Assembly (NCBI GenBank): GCA_964461005.1 | Contig: CAYWQQ010000017.1 | Span: forward strand, 1-13,673 | Origin: JAAZBI01 sp964461005 | Lineage (GTDB): Bacteria; Bacillota_I; Bacilli_A; RF39; UBA660 | Length of the DNA stretch: 13,673 bases | Direction: 5' to 3' | Part shown: piece by piece, positions 1 to 7,312 of the stretch | Position numbering within the stretch: the stretch's first letter is position 1 | Layout: each line of letters starts with the position of its first letter | Program-made: the position numbers and the translations under genes | Notes under the pieces: generated by a model | Database searches by the model: none | What the model was told of the DNA's origin: nothing | What the model saw: only the letters and a program-made list of their open reading frames with translations

Positions 1-78
1 ATTGTAATTGTAAATTTAAGCATATTATGCTTACATTCTTAAAATACCATCTTTTTGTTATAATTGCAAGTAAATTAA

Positions 79-1404
79 CTATATTTTAGGATTTTCTCCT
101 CTATTTTTAAATTGTAATATTATTGGCGTACCAACTAAATCATAAGATTCCCTAATTTTATTTTCTAAATAACGTTCATATGAAAAATGAATTAATTTCT
201 TATCATTAACAAAAAACAAAAATTTAGGTGGTTTATTTTCTATCTGATTAACATAATATATTTTTAATTTTTTGCCTTTATATGCTGGGGGACTATTTAA
301 ATTAACGGCTTTAATAATAATATCATTAATTAAACTAGTTTGAATTCGCTTATTAGTATTTTCAAAAGCAATATCAATTTGTGGTAATAAAGTGTGCATT
401 CTTTTTTTAGTTAAAGCTGATAAAAATACTATTTGAGCAAAAGGCATAAATTGAAAATTATCTCTGATTTGTTTATTAAATATTTTAATATCTTTTTCTT
501 TTTCAGCTGCTGTATCCCATTTATTAACTACGATAATAACTGCTTTACCTGCTTCAACAATGTAATCGGTTATATGTTTATCTTGAGCTATAATACCTTC
601 CTCTGCATCAATAACAATTAAACATACATCGCTTCGCTCAATTGCTTTCATAGCCCTTAAAACACTATATTTTTCTATTCTCTCAAAGATTTTGCCTCTT
701 TTTCTGATTCCAGCTGTATCGATTACAACATAGTCTTTATCTTTATAGCGAAAAGGAGTATCTACTGCATCACGAGTTGTACCTGCTATTGGAGAAACAA
801 TTACTCTTTCCTCATTTAAAAGGGCATTTACTAAAGAACTTTTCCCAACATTTGGTCTTCCTAATACACAAAATTTTATAGTATCAGAATCTTCTACAAT
901 TACTTCTCTCTTTGGCAATTTAGATACAATTGTATCTAATAAGTCCGCTATACCATCATTATGTTCAGCACTAAGTGGTAAATAATTATCAAATCCCAAT
1001 TCATAGAAATCATAAATATTTTCTCTAGCTTGTTTATTATCCACTTTGCTAATAGCAACGACTACTTTCTTCTTTGTTTTATATAATAAATCTCTCACTT
1101 TGTAATCATTAGCTGTCAAACCCTCTTTGCCATCAACAATAAAAACAATAACATCGGCTTCCTCAATGGCAATCATTACCTGAATCAATATTTCTTTATT
1201 GAATAATTCTGGTGAAACATCAATTCCACCAGTATCTATTAAATGAAATTTTAATTCATTATAATCAACAGTGCCATAGATACGATCTCTAGTAATTCCA
1301 GGTTCATCATCAATAATCGATATCTTTTTACCTACTAATTTATTAAATAAAGTAGATTTACCAACATTTGGTCTTCCCACTAATGCTACTGTTGGAATTC
1401 TCAT
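79..1404 (-). CDS. der: Ribosome-assembly GTPase Der (EngA)
   Basis: Double-domain GTPase that acts in the cytoplasm in late maturation of the 50S ribosomal subunit. The 441 residues match the family's usual length. The first G domain shows GRPNVGKS (10-17), GITRDR (36-41), DTGG (57-60) and SA (145-146). The second shows GRPNVGKS (182-189), GTTRD (208-212), DTAG (229-232), NKWD (294-297) and SA (329-330). Residues from about 350 to the end form the KH-like RNA-binding domain characteristic of Der. The ATG is preceded by AGAGGTGATAAT, a good ribosome binding site that overlaps the end of ysxC. It is the last gene in view of the ackA-nrnA-ysxC-der operon and ends in TAG. One oddity is that the first-domain G4 motif reads SKVD (119-122) where NKxD is usual. 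Identification is secure. Confidence 0.98.
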   Translation of the reverse strand: MRIPTVALVGRPNVGKSTLFNKLVGKKISIIDDEPGITRDRIYGTVDYNELKFHLIDTGGIDVSPELFNKEILIQVMIAIEEADVIVFIVDGKEGLTANDYKVRDLLYKTKKKVVVAISKVDNKQARENIYDFYELGFDNYLPLSAEHNDGIADLLDTIVSKLPKREVIVEDSDTIKFCVLGRPNVGKSSLVNALLNEERVIVSPIAGTTRDAVDTPFRYKDKDYVVIDTAGIRKRGKIFERIEKYSVLRAMKAIERSDVCLIVIDAEEGIIAQDKHITDYIVEAGKAVIIVVNKWDTAAEKEKDIKIFNKQIRDNFQFMPFAQIVFLSALTKKRMHTLLPQIDIAFENTNKRIQTSLINDIIIKAVNLNSPPAYKGKKLKIYYVNQIENKPPKFLFFVNDKKLIHFSYERYLENKIRESYDLVGTPIILQFKNRGENPKI

Positions 1405-1418
1405 ATTATCACCTCTTT

Positions 1419-2018
1419 CTAATCAACGTCTATAAAATCTAAATATCTTTCTACAACAGTATGAGCTTCTTTTTTACCCTCTTTACTGATACTAGAAAAC
1501 AATATTAAACTATCTCCCACTACTAAATCTAAAGCATCTGAAATAATTTTCAAATGTTTTTGTCTCTGATTAATAGATACTTTATCAACCTTAGTTGCAA
1601 TTACTGTAACTGTTTTACCATAATATTTTAAATAATCATACATTAATAAATCATCTTCAGAAGGTTTGTGTCGAAAATCTATTAATAAAAATACTTCTTT
1701 CAAATTTTCTCTGATTTGTAAATATTCTTCAATCATTTTTCCAAAGCGCATTTTCTTTTCTTTGCTTAAAGATGCAAATCCATATCCAGGAACATCTACT
1801 AAATAAAAATCATTGTTAACTAAATAAAAATTCAAAGTTTGAGTTTTACCAGGACGGCTTGAAATATGGGCATAATTCTTACGATTTATTAAAGTGTTAA
1901 TAAAACTACTCTTCCCCACATTAGAACGACCAACTAATAAAAATTCCGGTTTATTATCATCGGGATATTGGCTACGACGGGCAGCACTTATTTTTAAGTC
2001 AACACTATTTATCTTCAT
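1419..2018 (-). CDS. ysxC: Ribosome biogenesis GTP-binding protein YsxC/EngB
   Basis: Single-domain GTPase of the YihA/YsxC (EngB) family, needed for 50S subunit assembly in bacilli. Numbered from the chosen start (199 aa), it shows G1 GRSNVGKS (30-37), the family signature RPGKTQTLNFY (55-65), G3 DVPG (75-78), G4 TKVD (142-145) and G5 SS (175-176). An upstream in-frame ATG at 2036 would add six residues, but it has no ribosome binding site and is followed directly by AAGGAG. That AAGGAG sits 9 nt before the ATG at 2018, so 2018 is preferred. The resulting N-terminus (MKIN...ISA...QYPD) also aligns with family members from memory. The start lies inside the upstream phosphoesterase gene (14-nt overlap), which suggests translational coupling. 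Its stop is TAG, 14 nt before the der start. Confidence 0.96.
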   Translation of the reverse strand: MKINSVDLKISAARRSQYPDDNKPEFLLVGRSNVGKSSFINTLINRKNYAHISSRPGKTQTLNFYLVNNDFYLVDVPGYGFASLSKEKKMRFGKMIEEYLQIRENLKEVFLLIDFRHKPSEDDLLMYDYLKYYGKTVTVIATKVDKVSINQRQKHLKIISDALDLVVGDSLILFSSISKEGKKEAHTVVERYLDFIDVD

Positions 2019-2988
2019 CTTCAATGACTCCTTCATCTTTATATTTTTGGCACAAATTATCTAGTTCATCAATTAATTGATCTACTTCTTGTTCTGTTTT
2101 AACTCTAGCTCCTGCCGCTAATTTATGGCCACCACCATTATATTTTTCTGCCAACTTGTTTATTATAGGTCCTCGAGAACGAATATTCAATCTAATTAAT
2201 TCTAATTTTTTATCTTCAGAAATCATCAACCAAACTAAAATGCCATCAATAAAATTAAATTCATTTACCATATTTCCTGCACTTGCAGAATCAACATTAA
2301 ATTCTTTAATTATCTCTTCAGTTATTTTAATATAGCCAACACCATTCTCTGTTATTGTTAAATTTTGAGATATATAACCTTGCAATCTAATTTCATTAAT
2401 ATTTCTCATATATAATTTTGTATATAATTTATTAATATCTATGTTTGCTATTTTAATTAAATAACTTATTAAATTAAATAATTTTATCGAATTATCAATA
2501 CCATTAGTATATAAAAAACGATTAGTGTCAGCCACCATACCTAAAAACAAGTATTCGGCTGCTTTTTTAGTAAATTCATATTTACCACCTTTGAACAGCT
2601 CAACAATAACTTGGCAAGTGCTAGATGCTTTATCATCAATTAAATCAATCTGACAAGTTTTTTCCATAAAAGGATGGTGATCAATTCTAACACTATCTTT
2701 AAATAATTTTGGATCAACTCCATCTATTCTTTTTTTATCTGGAGTGTCGAGCAAAATTAATAAAGACTGAGAACAATCAAAATTATCAGGTAATTTATCT
2801 AATTTGCCAAAATATTTAAACTTAATAGTTGGTGCTCCAACCACATAAACTTCCTTTTCAGGAAAGTTTTTATTTATTAATTCTTTTAAACCCATTTGTG
2901 ATCCTAACGCATCGGGATCAGGGCCAATATGACGAGCTATAACTATTTTATTAAATTTTTTTAAGCGATTAAAAAGTTTTTTTTTCAT
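2005..2988 (-). CDS. nrnA: DHH/DHHA1 phosphoesterase, NrnA-like oligoribonuclease / pAp phosphatase
   Basis: Cytoplasmic metal-dependent phosphoesterase of the DHH family. The NrnA/YtqI subgroup degrades very short RNAs and dephosphorylates 3'-phosphoadenosine 5'-phosphate; related single-subunit proteins can act on cyclic dinucleotides. Length is 327 aa, typical of stand-alone two-domain members. The N-terminal catalytic domain has HIGPDPDALGS (20-30; H20, D24, D26), D81 in LLDTPD, DHH (103-105) and D154 in GMVADTNR. The C-terminal DHHA1 substrate-binding domain has RSRGPIINKLAEKYNGGGH (270-288) followed by AAGA. There are no membrane or CBS/PAS segments, which argues against GdpP. The ATG is preceded by AGAAAGGATTAAAG right after the ackA stop (12 nt between genes). 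The family call is firm; the exact substrate is inferred from architecture. Confidence 0.9.
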   Translation of the reverse strand: MKKKLFNRLKKFNKIVIARHIGPDPDALGSQMGLKELINKNFPEKEVYVVGAPTIKFKYFGKLDKLPDNFDCSQSLLILLDTPDKKRIDGVDPKLFKDSVRIDHHPFMEKTCQIDLIDDKASSTCQVIVELFKGGKYEFTKKAAEYLFLGMVADTNRFLYTNGIDNSIKLFNLISYLIKIANIDINKLYTKLYMRNINEIRLQGYISQNLTITENGVGYIKITEEIIKEFNVDSASAGNMVNEFNFIDGILVWLMISEDKKLELIRLNIRSRGPIINKLAEKYNGGGHKLAAGARVKTEQEVDQLIDELDNLCQKYKDEGVIEDEDK

Positions 2989-3000
2989 CTTTAATCCTTT

Positions 3001-4176
3001 CTAAATTGATAAACGATATGTCTCTTTACCAATCATTAATTCTTCATTAGTAGGAATAATATAACATTTTATTTTTGATTCTGCTGTAGTAATAACTGTT
3101 TCTATCCCTTTAATATCATTGGTAGAATAATTAATTTCTACTCCTAATGGTTTTAATAATTCCATTATTTCTTTACGAACTTCTTTATCTTTCTCACCAA
3201 TTCCTGCTGTAAAAGCAATTACTTCTGCTCCACCCAACAAAACATGATAATAAGATATAAAAGAAACAATCTTTTGAATATAAATCTTTTGTGCTAAAAT
3301 GGCTTGCTCATTTCCTTCATTAATAGCCATTTCAATTTCTCTAGCATCACTACTAATTTGACTCATTCCTAACATACCACTTTTTTTATTTAAATCATCC
3401 ATTATTTCACTAATTGACTTATTTGTTTTGCTCATAACAAAAGGAATAATAGAAGGATCAATATCTCCACATCTTGTTCCCATTGCTATTCCTGAAATAG
3501 GAGTAAAGCCCATAGAAGTATTTAGACATTTTCCATCCTTAACAGCGGAAATACTGGCTCCATTACCTAAATGGCAAATTATTGTTTTTGGTTGTTTATT
3601 TTCTAATTCTGCTACTCTTAAGCTTACATATTGATGACTAACTCCGTGAAATCCATATTTTCTTATACCATACTTTTCATACCATTCATAAGGTACAGGA
3701 TATATAAAAGATTCTTTTGGCATAGTTTGATGAAAAGCAGTATCAAAAACAGCTACATTTATAGCATTAGGTAAAGCTTTTATAACAGCTTGGATTCCCA
3801 ATAAATTAGCTGGGTTGTGTAAAGGTGCTAAATCTGAAAAAGATTTAATATCTTCAATTACTCTATCATCAATGACGATAGAGTCTTTATATTTACTTGA
3901 ACCATGAACAACGCGATGACCAACAGCTTTTATTTCTTCTAAAGAAGTTAAAATCTGATTATTAATTAATTCTTCTAAAAATATATTAATAGCTGTTAAG
4001 TGATTATCTAATACAGCCTCTTTTTTTATTTTTTCTTCAGCTTTTACTAAAGAATAAAAACTTTTATCTAATCCAATTCTTTCAAAATTAGCAGAAATTA
4101 AAACTTTTTCTTCTGGCATTTCAAACACTTGAAATTTTATTGATGAACTTCCTGCATTTATTACTAATGTTTTCAT
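3001..4176 (-). CDS. ackA: Acetate kinase
   Basis: Interconverts acetate + ATP and acetyl phosphate + ADP in the cytoplasm, usually giving ATP at the end of mixed-acid fermentation. The 391 aa show the full set of family motifs: MKTLVINAGSSSIKF at the N-terminus (N7, S10, S12), GHRVVHG (86-92, R88), PLHNP (118-122, H120), FDTAFHQTMP (144-153, D145), GFHGVSH (175-181), HLGNGASI (202-209), GTRCGDIDPS (233-242, R235), FTAGIGEK (322-329) and PTNEEL (375-380). It is first in the operon, with its own promoter at 4200-4228 and a weak A+G-rich ribosome binding site. The usual partner pta is not in the window. Identification is secure. Confidence 0.98.
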   Translation of the reverse strand: MKTLVINAGSSSIKFQVFEMPEEKVLISANFERIGLDKSFYSLVKAEEKIKKEAVLDNHLTAINIFLEELINNQILTSLEEIKAVGHRVVHGSSKYKDSIVIDDRVIEDIKSFSDLAPLHNPANLLGIQAVIKALPNAINVAVFDTAFHQTMPKESFIYPVPYEWYEKYGIRKYGFHGVSHQYVSLRVAELENKQPKTIICHLGNGASISAVKDGKCLNTSMGFTPISGIAMGTRCGDIDPSIIPFVMSKTNKSISEIMDDLNKKSGMLGMSQISSDAREIEMAINEGNEQAILAQKIYIQKIVSFISYYHVLLGGAEVIAFTAGIGEKDKEVRKEIMELLKPLGVEINYSTNDIKGIETVITTAESKIKCYIIPTNEELMIGKETYRLSI

Positions 4177-4199
4177 TTTTTGTCTCTCTTTCTTTATAT

Positions 4200-4228
4200 A
4201 TTATACATTTTTTTTATCAATTTGTCTA
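4200..4228 (-). promoter_or_regulatory. Sigma-A type promoter of the ackA operon
   Basis: On the minus strand TAGACA (4223-4228) and TATAAT (4200-4205) are separated by exactly 17 nt. This predicts a transcription start near 4193 and a leader of about 17 nt before the ackA ATG. It lies just downstream of the terminator of the preceding gene, so it should start a separate ackA-nrnA-ysxC-der transcript. No operator or leader structure is seen. Confidence 0.72.
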
Positions 4229-4255
4229 AATTATATTATATATTAAGTTTAATTA

Positions 4256-4284
4256 AAAAAAACGACTCTAATTGTCGTCTTTTT
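4256..4284 (-). terminator. Rho-independent terminator after the coiled-coil gene
   Basis: A GC-containing stem, ACGAC (4262-4266) with GTCGT (4274-4278) and a 7-nt loop, is extended by A/T pairs on both sides. Read on the minus strand it ends in a run of eight T and starts about 12 nt after the TAA of the coiled-coil gene. The A and T flanks make it potentially bidirectional, but no plus-strand gene reads into it. Confidence 0.8.
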
Positions 4285-4296
4285 ATAATTAATTTT

Positions 4297-5622
4297 TTAT
4301 TTTTGTTGAAAGTCAACAGAGCTTTCCATATTAGCTATTTCACGAAATGAGCTTTCATATTGACTTAGAAGATAATCTTTTGATTCTTTTTCTTTTTGTA
4401 AAGTTTCTATTACAGTATTTTGTGATGATAATCTTGATTCAAAAGCTGCCATTATTGTTTGCATTTTCTTCAATTCATCTTGTACAGACTTAACAGAAGC
4501 TATTTCTCTTCGAAGTTTTTCATTCTCAATTGCTTGTTTATTTAATGCTTCATTAGCTGCTAATAATTGAGCTTTCAAAATTTCGTTTTCTTTATTTGCA
4601 TTATTTGTTTTTTCTTCTTGAATTTCTTTTGCTTTTTCAGTCGCTGAAAGTGAATTGTTTGCTTCGGCTAATTTCTTTTGCAAATTGCTTATTTCAGAAC
4701 TTTGTGTTAAATTTTTTGCTTGTGCTTCTGTTATAGCTTTATTGCTTTGAAGTTTGTCTTTTTGGTTTTGTTTTGTCAATCTTTCAATTTGTTCTTGATC
4801 TTGCCTTTTTGCTTTTCTTAATTGTTCATTTTCTTTTATAACTCTTTTGAAATTGCCAATTATTTTAGCAGGATCAACAGCTGTTTCTGTTTTAATTTCT
4901 GGTTTTACATCATTTTTTTGTGGTTCAACAGTACTTTTTTCTTTTTGGACATTCTCAATAGGTTTTTCTTGAACTACTTCTTTTTTGATTTCTTCAACAA
5001 TTTTTGAATCTTTTGCTAGAACTTCTGCTACTTTTTCAGTTTCTTTTGTTACAACACTTTTTCTTATTTCATCAACTATCTTTAAATCTTTTTCTGAAAT
5101 TTCTGGAAAACTCATCAAAGGTGCAGCTTCAGTTTGTTTAACAACAATAGGTTGAACTATTTTGTCTAATCCTAAAGCTTTTTTGTACTTTTCCTCTTTT
5201 TTTAATAGTTTTCTAAATTTTTTAGTATTTTTTTCCATAGATTCGTCTAACTTGTATAGATCTTTTTCAAGTTTAATAATTGTTTCAAATTCTTTATCGC
5301 TTCTTAAAGTCCTAGCTTTTGAATTTAATTTACCAAGATAATCATCATACTCACTTTGAGCTGATGCAATAGCAGATAATTTTTCATTTGTATTAGCGAT
5401 CTCATCTTGAGCTTTTTCTAATTGCTTTTCAGGATATTTTGCTACTCCTTCTTGTATTTTTTGAATAGCTTTTTTTGATTGTTCTACAGCTTTTTCCCAA
5501 ACAGATTTTAATTTTTCTTTTAAACCTGAAAAAATCTTATTATTTACGGCTTTAAAACCATTCATAAGAGCTGCCTTATTTTTTTTCTCAAGTTCATAAT
5601 ATGTAATTGTATAATTCTTCAT
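4297..5622 (-). CDS. Long soluble coiled-coil protein of unknown function
   Basis: I do not recognise a family. The 441-residue product has no signal peptide, no membrane segment and no cysteine, so it is probably cytoplasmic. Residues about 12-150 are Lys/Glu/Ala-rich helix with heptad character. Residues about 155-250 form a Pro/Val/Lys/Glu-rich linker that contains an imperfect duplicated segment (178-194 and 204-220, both with the form KD-KIV-EI-K-VV). Residues about 255-430 are a second long coiled coil. The ATG follows a very strong GGGAGG site 6 nt away. It starts 12 nt after the DUF1292 gene, is the last gene of its block and has its own terminator. A structural or scaffolding role is a guess from shape only. 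Confidence 0.85.
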   Translation of the reverse strand: MKNYTITYYELEKKNKAALMNGFKAVNNKIFSGLKEKLKSVWEKAVEQSKKAIQKIQEGVAKYPEKQLEKAQDEIANTNEKLSAIASAQSEYDDYLGKLNSKARTLRSDKEFETIIKLEKDLYKLDESMEKNTKKFRKLLKKEEKYKKALGLDKIVQPIVVKQTEAAPLMSFPEISEKDLKIVDEIRKSVVTKETEKVAEVLAKDSKIVEEIKKEVVQEKPIENVQKEKSTVEPQKNDVKPEIKTETAVDPAKIIGNFKRVIKENEQLRKAKRQDQEQIERLTKQNQKDKLQSNKAITEAQAKNLTQSSEISNLQKKLAEANNSLSATEKAKEIQEEKTNNANKENEILKAQLLAANEALNKQAIENEKLRREIASVKSVQDELKKMQTIMAAFESRLSSQNTVIETLQKEKESKDYLLSQYESSFREIANMESSVDFQQK

Positions 5623-5634
5623 GGTAAACCTCCC

Positions 5635-5916
5635 TTAAACTTCTTGAGATAAATCTCTCATTATATCCTTTATAGCATTCCATTCTGGTTCTGTTTCAAT
5701 TGATTCAAAACTATACATATCTTCTTTTACAATTAAAGTTGAAGCATATATTTTTATCATATTATTACTATCAATTTCATTGAAAGTATATAATATATAA
5801 CTGTTTTTAAATTCTTCAATTTTAAATACAGATAAAACTTCGGCTTCTCTCTCTTTTCCGTCTTTATCTATTACAACAATTTTATCAACTATTTTTTTAT
5901 TTTCTTCATTATCCAT
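5635..5916 (-). CDS. DUF1292 family protein (YrzB-like)
   Basis: Small acidic protein of 93 aa. The segment from about residue 13 to 86 fits the DUF1292 pattern common in Firmicutes. It has a V-x-DKDGKE start, then EVLSVFKIEEFKNSYILYTF, a stretch with KIYAST, and an end of the form SFESIETEPEWNAI. No biochemical function is established for the family, whose better known members sit near ruvX. Here the neighbours are a YutD-family gene upstream and a coiled-coil gene 12 nt downstream. The ribosome binding site is GAGGAG, 6-7 nt before the ATG, and a promoter with an extended -10 lies within and just after the upstream gene. The family call is from memory of the pattern. Confidence 0.85.
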   Translation of the reverse strand: MDNEENKKIVDKIVVIDKDGKEREAEVLSVFKIEEFKNSYILYTFNEIDSNNMIKIYASTLIVKEDMYSFESIETEPEWNAIKDIMRDLSQEV

Positions 5917-5949
5917 AAGACTCTCCTCTATTATTCTTAAACTAAAATC

Positions 5950-5978
5950 ATTATATCACAATGTTTTATTTTTTTAAA
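5950..5978 (-). promoter_or_regulatory. Internal promoter with extended -10 for the DUF1292 gene
   Basis: On the minus strand the sequence TGATATAAT gives a perfect TGn-TATAAT extended -10 (hexamer at 5950-5955). A TTTAAA element lies 17 nt upstream (5973-5978). The predicted start is near 5943, leaving a leader of about 26 nt that contains the GAGGAG site. The -35 end overlaps the last codons of the YutD-family gene, so the DUF1292 and coiled-coil genes could be expressed separately from the genes upstream. Confidence 0.6.
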
Positions 5979-6253
5979 CTCTTTTTTGCAACAAAATATC
6001 GGCAACCAAAAGCACAATTGTTTTTTAAATAATTTTCCTTTTGATTAAAATTATTTATCTGATTAGCTTTTTTATTTTTTTCGTCATAAAAGCCTTTTAA
6101 ACGAAGTTTACCATAAGCCCAATCTCCAACAATATAATCATAGTCCCAAAAATAATCAGTCATTTTTGATACAAATTCTTCTTCATTATAACCATCTTTA
6201 TAGTCCTCGATAATTTCATATTCGCTATTATCTATTATAATACTTTTTTTCAT
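5966..6253 (-). CDS. yutD: YutD-family protein (DUF1027)
   Basis: Protein of 95 aa matching the YutD/DUF1027 family of Bacilli, whose role is not established. The diagnostic core is YDYIVGDWAYGKLRLKGFYD (38-57) followed by DEKNKKA and, near the end, CAFGCRYFV (80-88) with two cysteines spaced CxxxC. The N-terminal EYEIIEDYKDGYNEEEF also fits the family. The length is close to the conserved core of YutD, so little is missing. The ATG is preceded by AAGGATTAAAT immediately after the TAA of the upstream gene (9 nt between genes), so it is co-transcribed with the tail-anchored protein gene. The product should be cytoplasmic. The family call is confident; function is unknown. Confidence 0.88.
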   Translation of the reverse strand: MKKSIIIDNSEYEIIEDYKDGYNEEEFVSKMTDYFWDYDYIVGDWAYGKLRLKGFYDEKNKKANQINNFNQKENYLKNNCAFGCRYFVAKKSLKK

Positions 6254-6262
6254 ATTTAATCC

Positions 6263-6991
6263 TTATCTAAAAAAAATTGTATAGCTAATTAATCCAATAA
6301 TAGATATGAATATTAAAACTAATAATACAATTAGGAATTTAATTAAACCATTATTTTTTTTAACCTTGTTTTTTAATTCTTTTATTTCTTCGAAATCCTG
6401 AGTTGAAAAATTTTTATAACCTGTATAAAATAAATTTTCATCTTTCGAATTTAAATATTTTTCACAATCTGTCGTTTTAACAGCTTCTGTTAAAACTGTT
6501 CCTTCTTCACCTTTTAATTCTTCTAATAAATCCAAATTTTTTAATTTATCTCTCGTAAAAAAAGTTGTATCCATTTCTTCTGATTCGAATGGTTCGCTAA
6601 GATCTAATTTACTTAAAATATTATATTGAGTATTAATTAATTTGCGATATTTTTCTCTTTCTAAATCTTCATTTTGATTTCTCGCTTTTTTCAACATTTC
6701 ATTAATATCACAAATTTTTTCGTCTATATCTTGATAATATTTAGGGTTAAACTTTTCTTCAGTTTTTTCAGAAGGTAATAAATCTTTCAAATCTTTAACT
6801 TTACCATAACCTTCTCTTTCTCGAAGTAAATCTCCTATATTTGCTAAATCAATTTCTTTTTCATTATTTAACGTCTTTTCAGAAGATGTTAAATCTCTAC
6901 TATAAATGTTTCCATAAAGTTCTTCATTCTTTTGACTTCTGGGTTTTGATTCTTGAAAAGAATTTTTATATTTATCCATTCTAGTTTCCAA
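6263..6991 (-). CDS. Predicted tail-anchored membrane protein, TTG start
   Basis: I do not recognise a family. The 242-residue product is hydrophilic and rich in Glu, Lys and Asn for its first 210 residues, with a probable helical stretch around 84-130. It ends in one strongly hydrophobic segment (about 216-241) preceded by a lysine-rich region (KNKVKKNNG). That layout predicts a cytoplasmic domain anchored by a C-terminal helix, with no cleavable signal. The start is TTG at 6991: AGGTGATAAA lies directly before it, the same sequence and spacing as at the rluB ATG. The in-frame ATG at 6979 is 12 nt further on and has no site of its own. It is the first gene of the block ending at the coiled-coil gene and is divergent from the ferredoxin gene. 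Confidence 0.82.
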   Translation of the reverse strand: METRMDKYKNSFQESKPRSQKNEELYGNIYSRDLTSSEKTLNNEKEIDLANIGDLLREREGYGKVKDLKDLLPSEKTEEKFNPKYYQDIDEKICDINEMLKKARNQNEDLEREKYRKLINTQYNILSKLDLSEPFESEEMDTTFFTRDKLKNLDLLEELKGEEGTVLTEAVKTTDCEKYLNSKDENLFYTGYKNFSTQDFEEIKELKNKVKKNNGLIKFLIVLLVLIFISIIGLISYTIFFR

Positions 6992-7037
6992 TTTATCACC
7001 TGCTATTCTATTTAAATAATAACATATTATCTTCCTT

Positions 7038-7080
7038 TTGAAAACAAGTTATTGCTTTTTATAAAGATAAATAATATAAT
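7038..7080 (+). promoter_or_regulatory. Promoter region of the ferredoxin gene
   Basis: Two overlapping candidates are visible in the 114-bp divergent intergenic space. One is TTGAAA (7038-7043) with TATAAA (7060-7065) at 16-nt spacing. The other is TTGCTT (7052-7057) with a perfect TATAAT (7075-7080) at 17-nt spacing. They predict starts near 7072 and 7087, both upstream of the AAAGGAGG site. The sequence does not decide between them. Confidence 0.6.
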
Positions 7081-7105
7081 GTTTTTACTTAATAAAGGAG
7101 GATTT

Positions 7106-7297
7106 ATGAAAATAAAAGTTAATGATAATGAATGTATTGGCTGTGGAGCTTGTGTAAGTCTTTGTCCAGAAGTGTTTGACTTTAACGATGAAGGATATGC
7201 TACTGCTAAAGATGAAAATATAAATGAGGATTTATCTCAAAAAGTTATTGATGCTTTAGAAAGTTGTCCAGTTGACGCAATAAAAAGAAACGATTAA
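7106..7297 (+). CDS. fer: Single-cluster [4Fe-4S] ferredoxin
   Basis: Small soluble electron carrier of 63 aa, of the Bacillus/Thermotoga-type ferredoxins with one cubane cluster. The ligand set is C10, C13, C16 in CIGCGAC plus C54 followed by Pro (ESCPVDAIK). An extra cysteine, C20 (CP), sits where some one-cluster ferredoxins have a non-ligand cysteine. The start is the ATG at 7106, with AAAGGAGG 4 nt before it; the frame is open further upstream, but nothing there looks coding. It is the only plus-strand gene in the window, monocistronic and divergent from the tail-anchored protein gene. Its last codons and stop lie inside a palindrome shared with rluB. Redox partners cannot be told from the window. 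Confidence 0.96.
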   Translation: MKIKVNDNECIGCGACVSLCPEVFDFNDEGYATAKDENINEDLSQKVIDALESCPVDAIKRND

Positions 7298-7312
7298 TCG
7301 TTTCTTTTTATT
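7279..7312. terminator. Shared bidirectional terminator at the fer/rluB convergence
   Basis: A perfect 34-nt palindrome centred between 7295 and 7296. Its arms have the form A-rich, GAAACGATT, then AATCGTTTC, T-rich, so it can fold on either strand with a T-run on the 3' side. The TAA stop of fer (7295-7297) and the TAA stop of rluB (7294-7296 on the minus strand) both sit in the central TTAA. It ends transcription of both convergent genes while also coding for their C-termini. Confidence 0.85.

Noticed and set aside
17..33. Hairpin TAAGCAT/ATGCTTA downstream of der as its terminator
   Set aside because: The 7-bp stem is real, but no T-run follows it on the minus strand and it lies about 45 nt past the stop. 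Termination here is unproven; it could be a chance palindrome or an operator for a gene to the left.
55..64. Plus-strand extended -10 (TGTTATAAT) next to der
   Set aside because: It points antisense into the end of der, has no clear -35 and no plus-strand gene follows. Such matches are frequent in sequence this A+T-rich.
433..621. Small plus-strand open frames at 433-621, 3428-3634, 4822-5007, 8645-8899 and 12373-12579
   Set aside because: All lie antisense inside well-supported genes and give low-complexity or unfamiliar products without ribosome binding sites.
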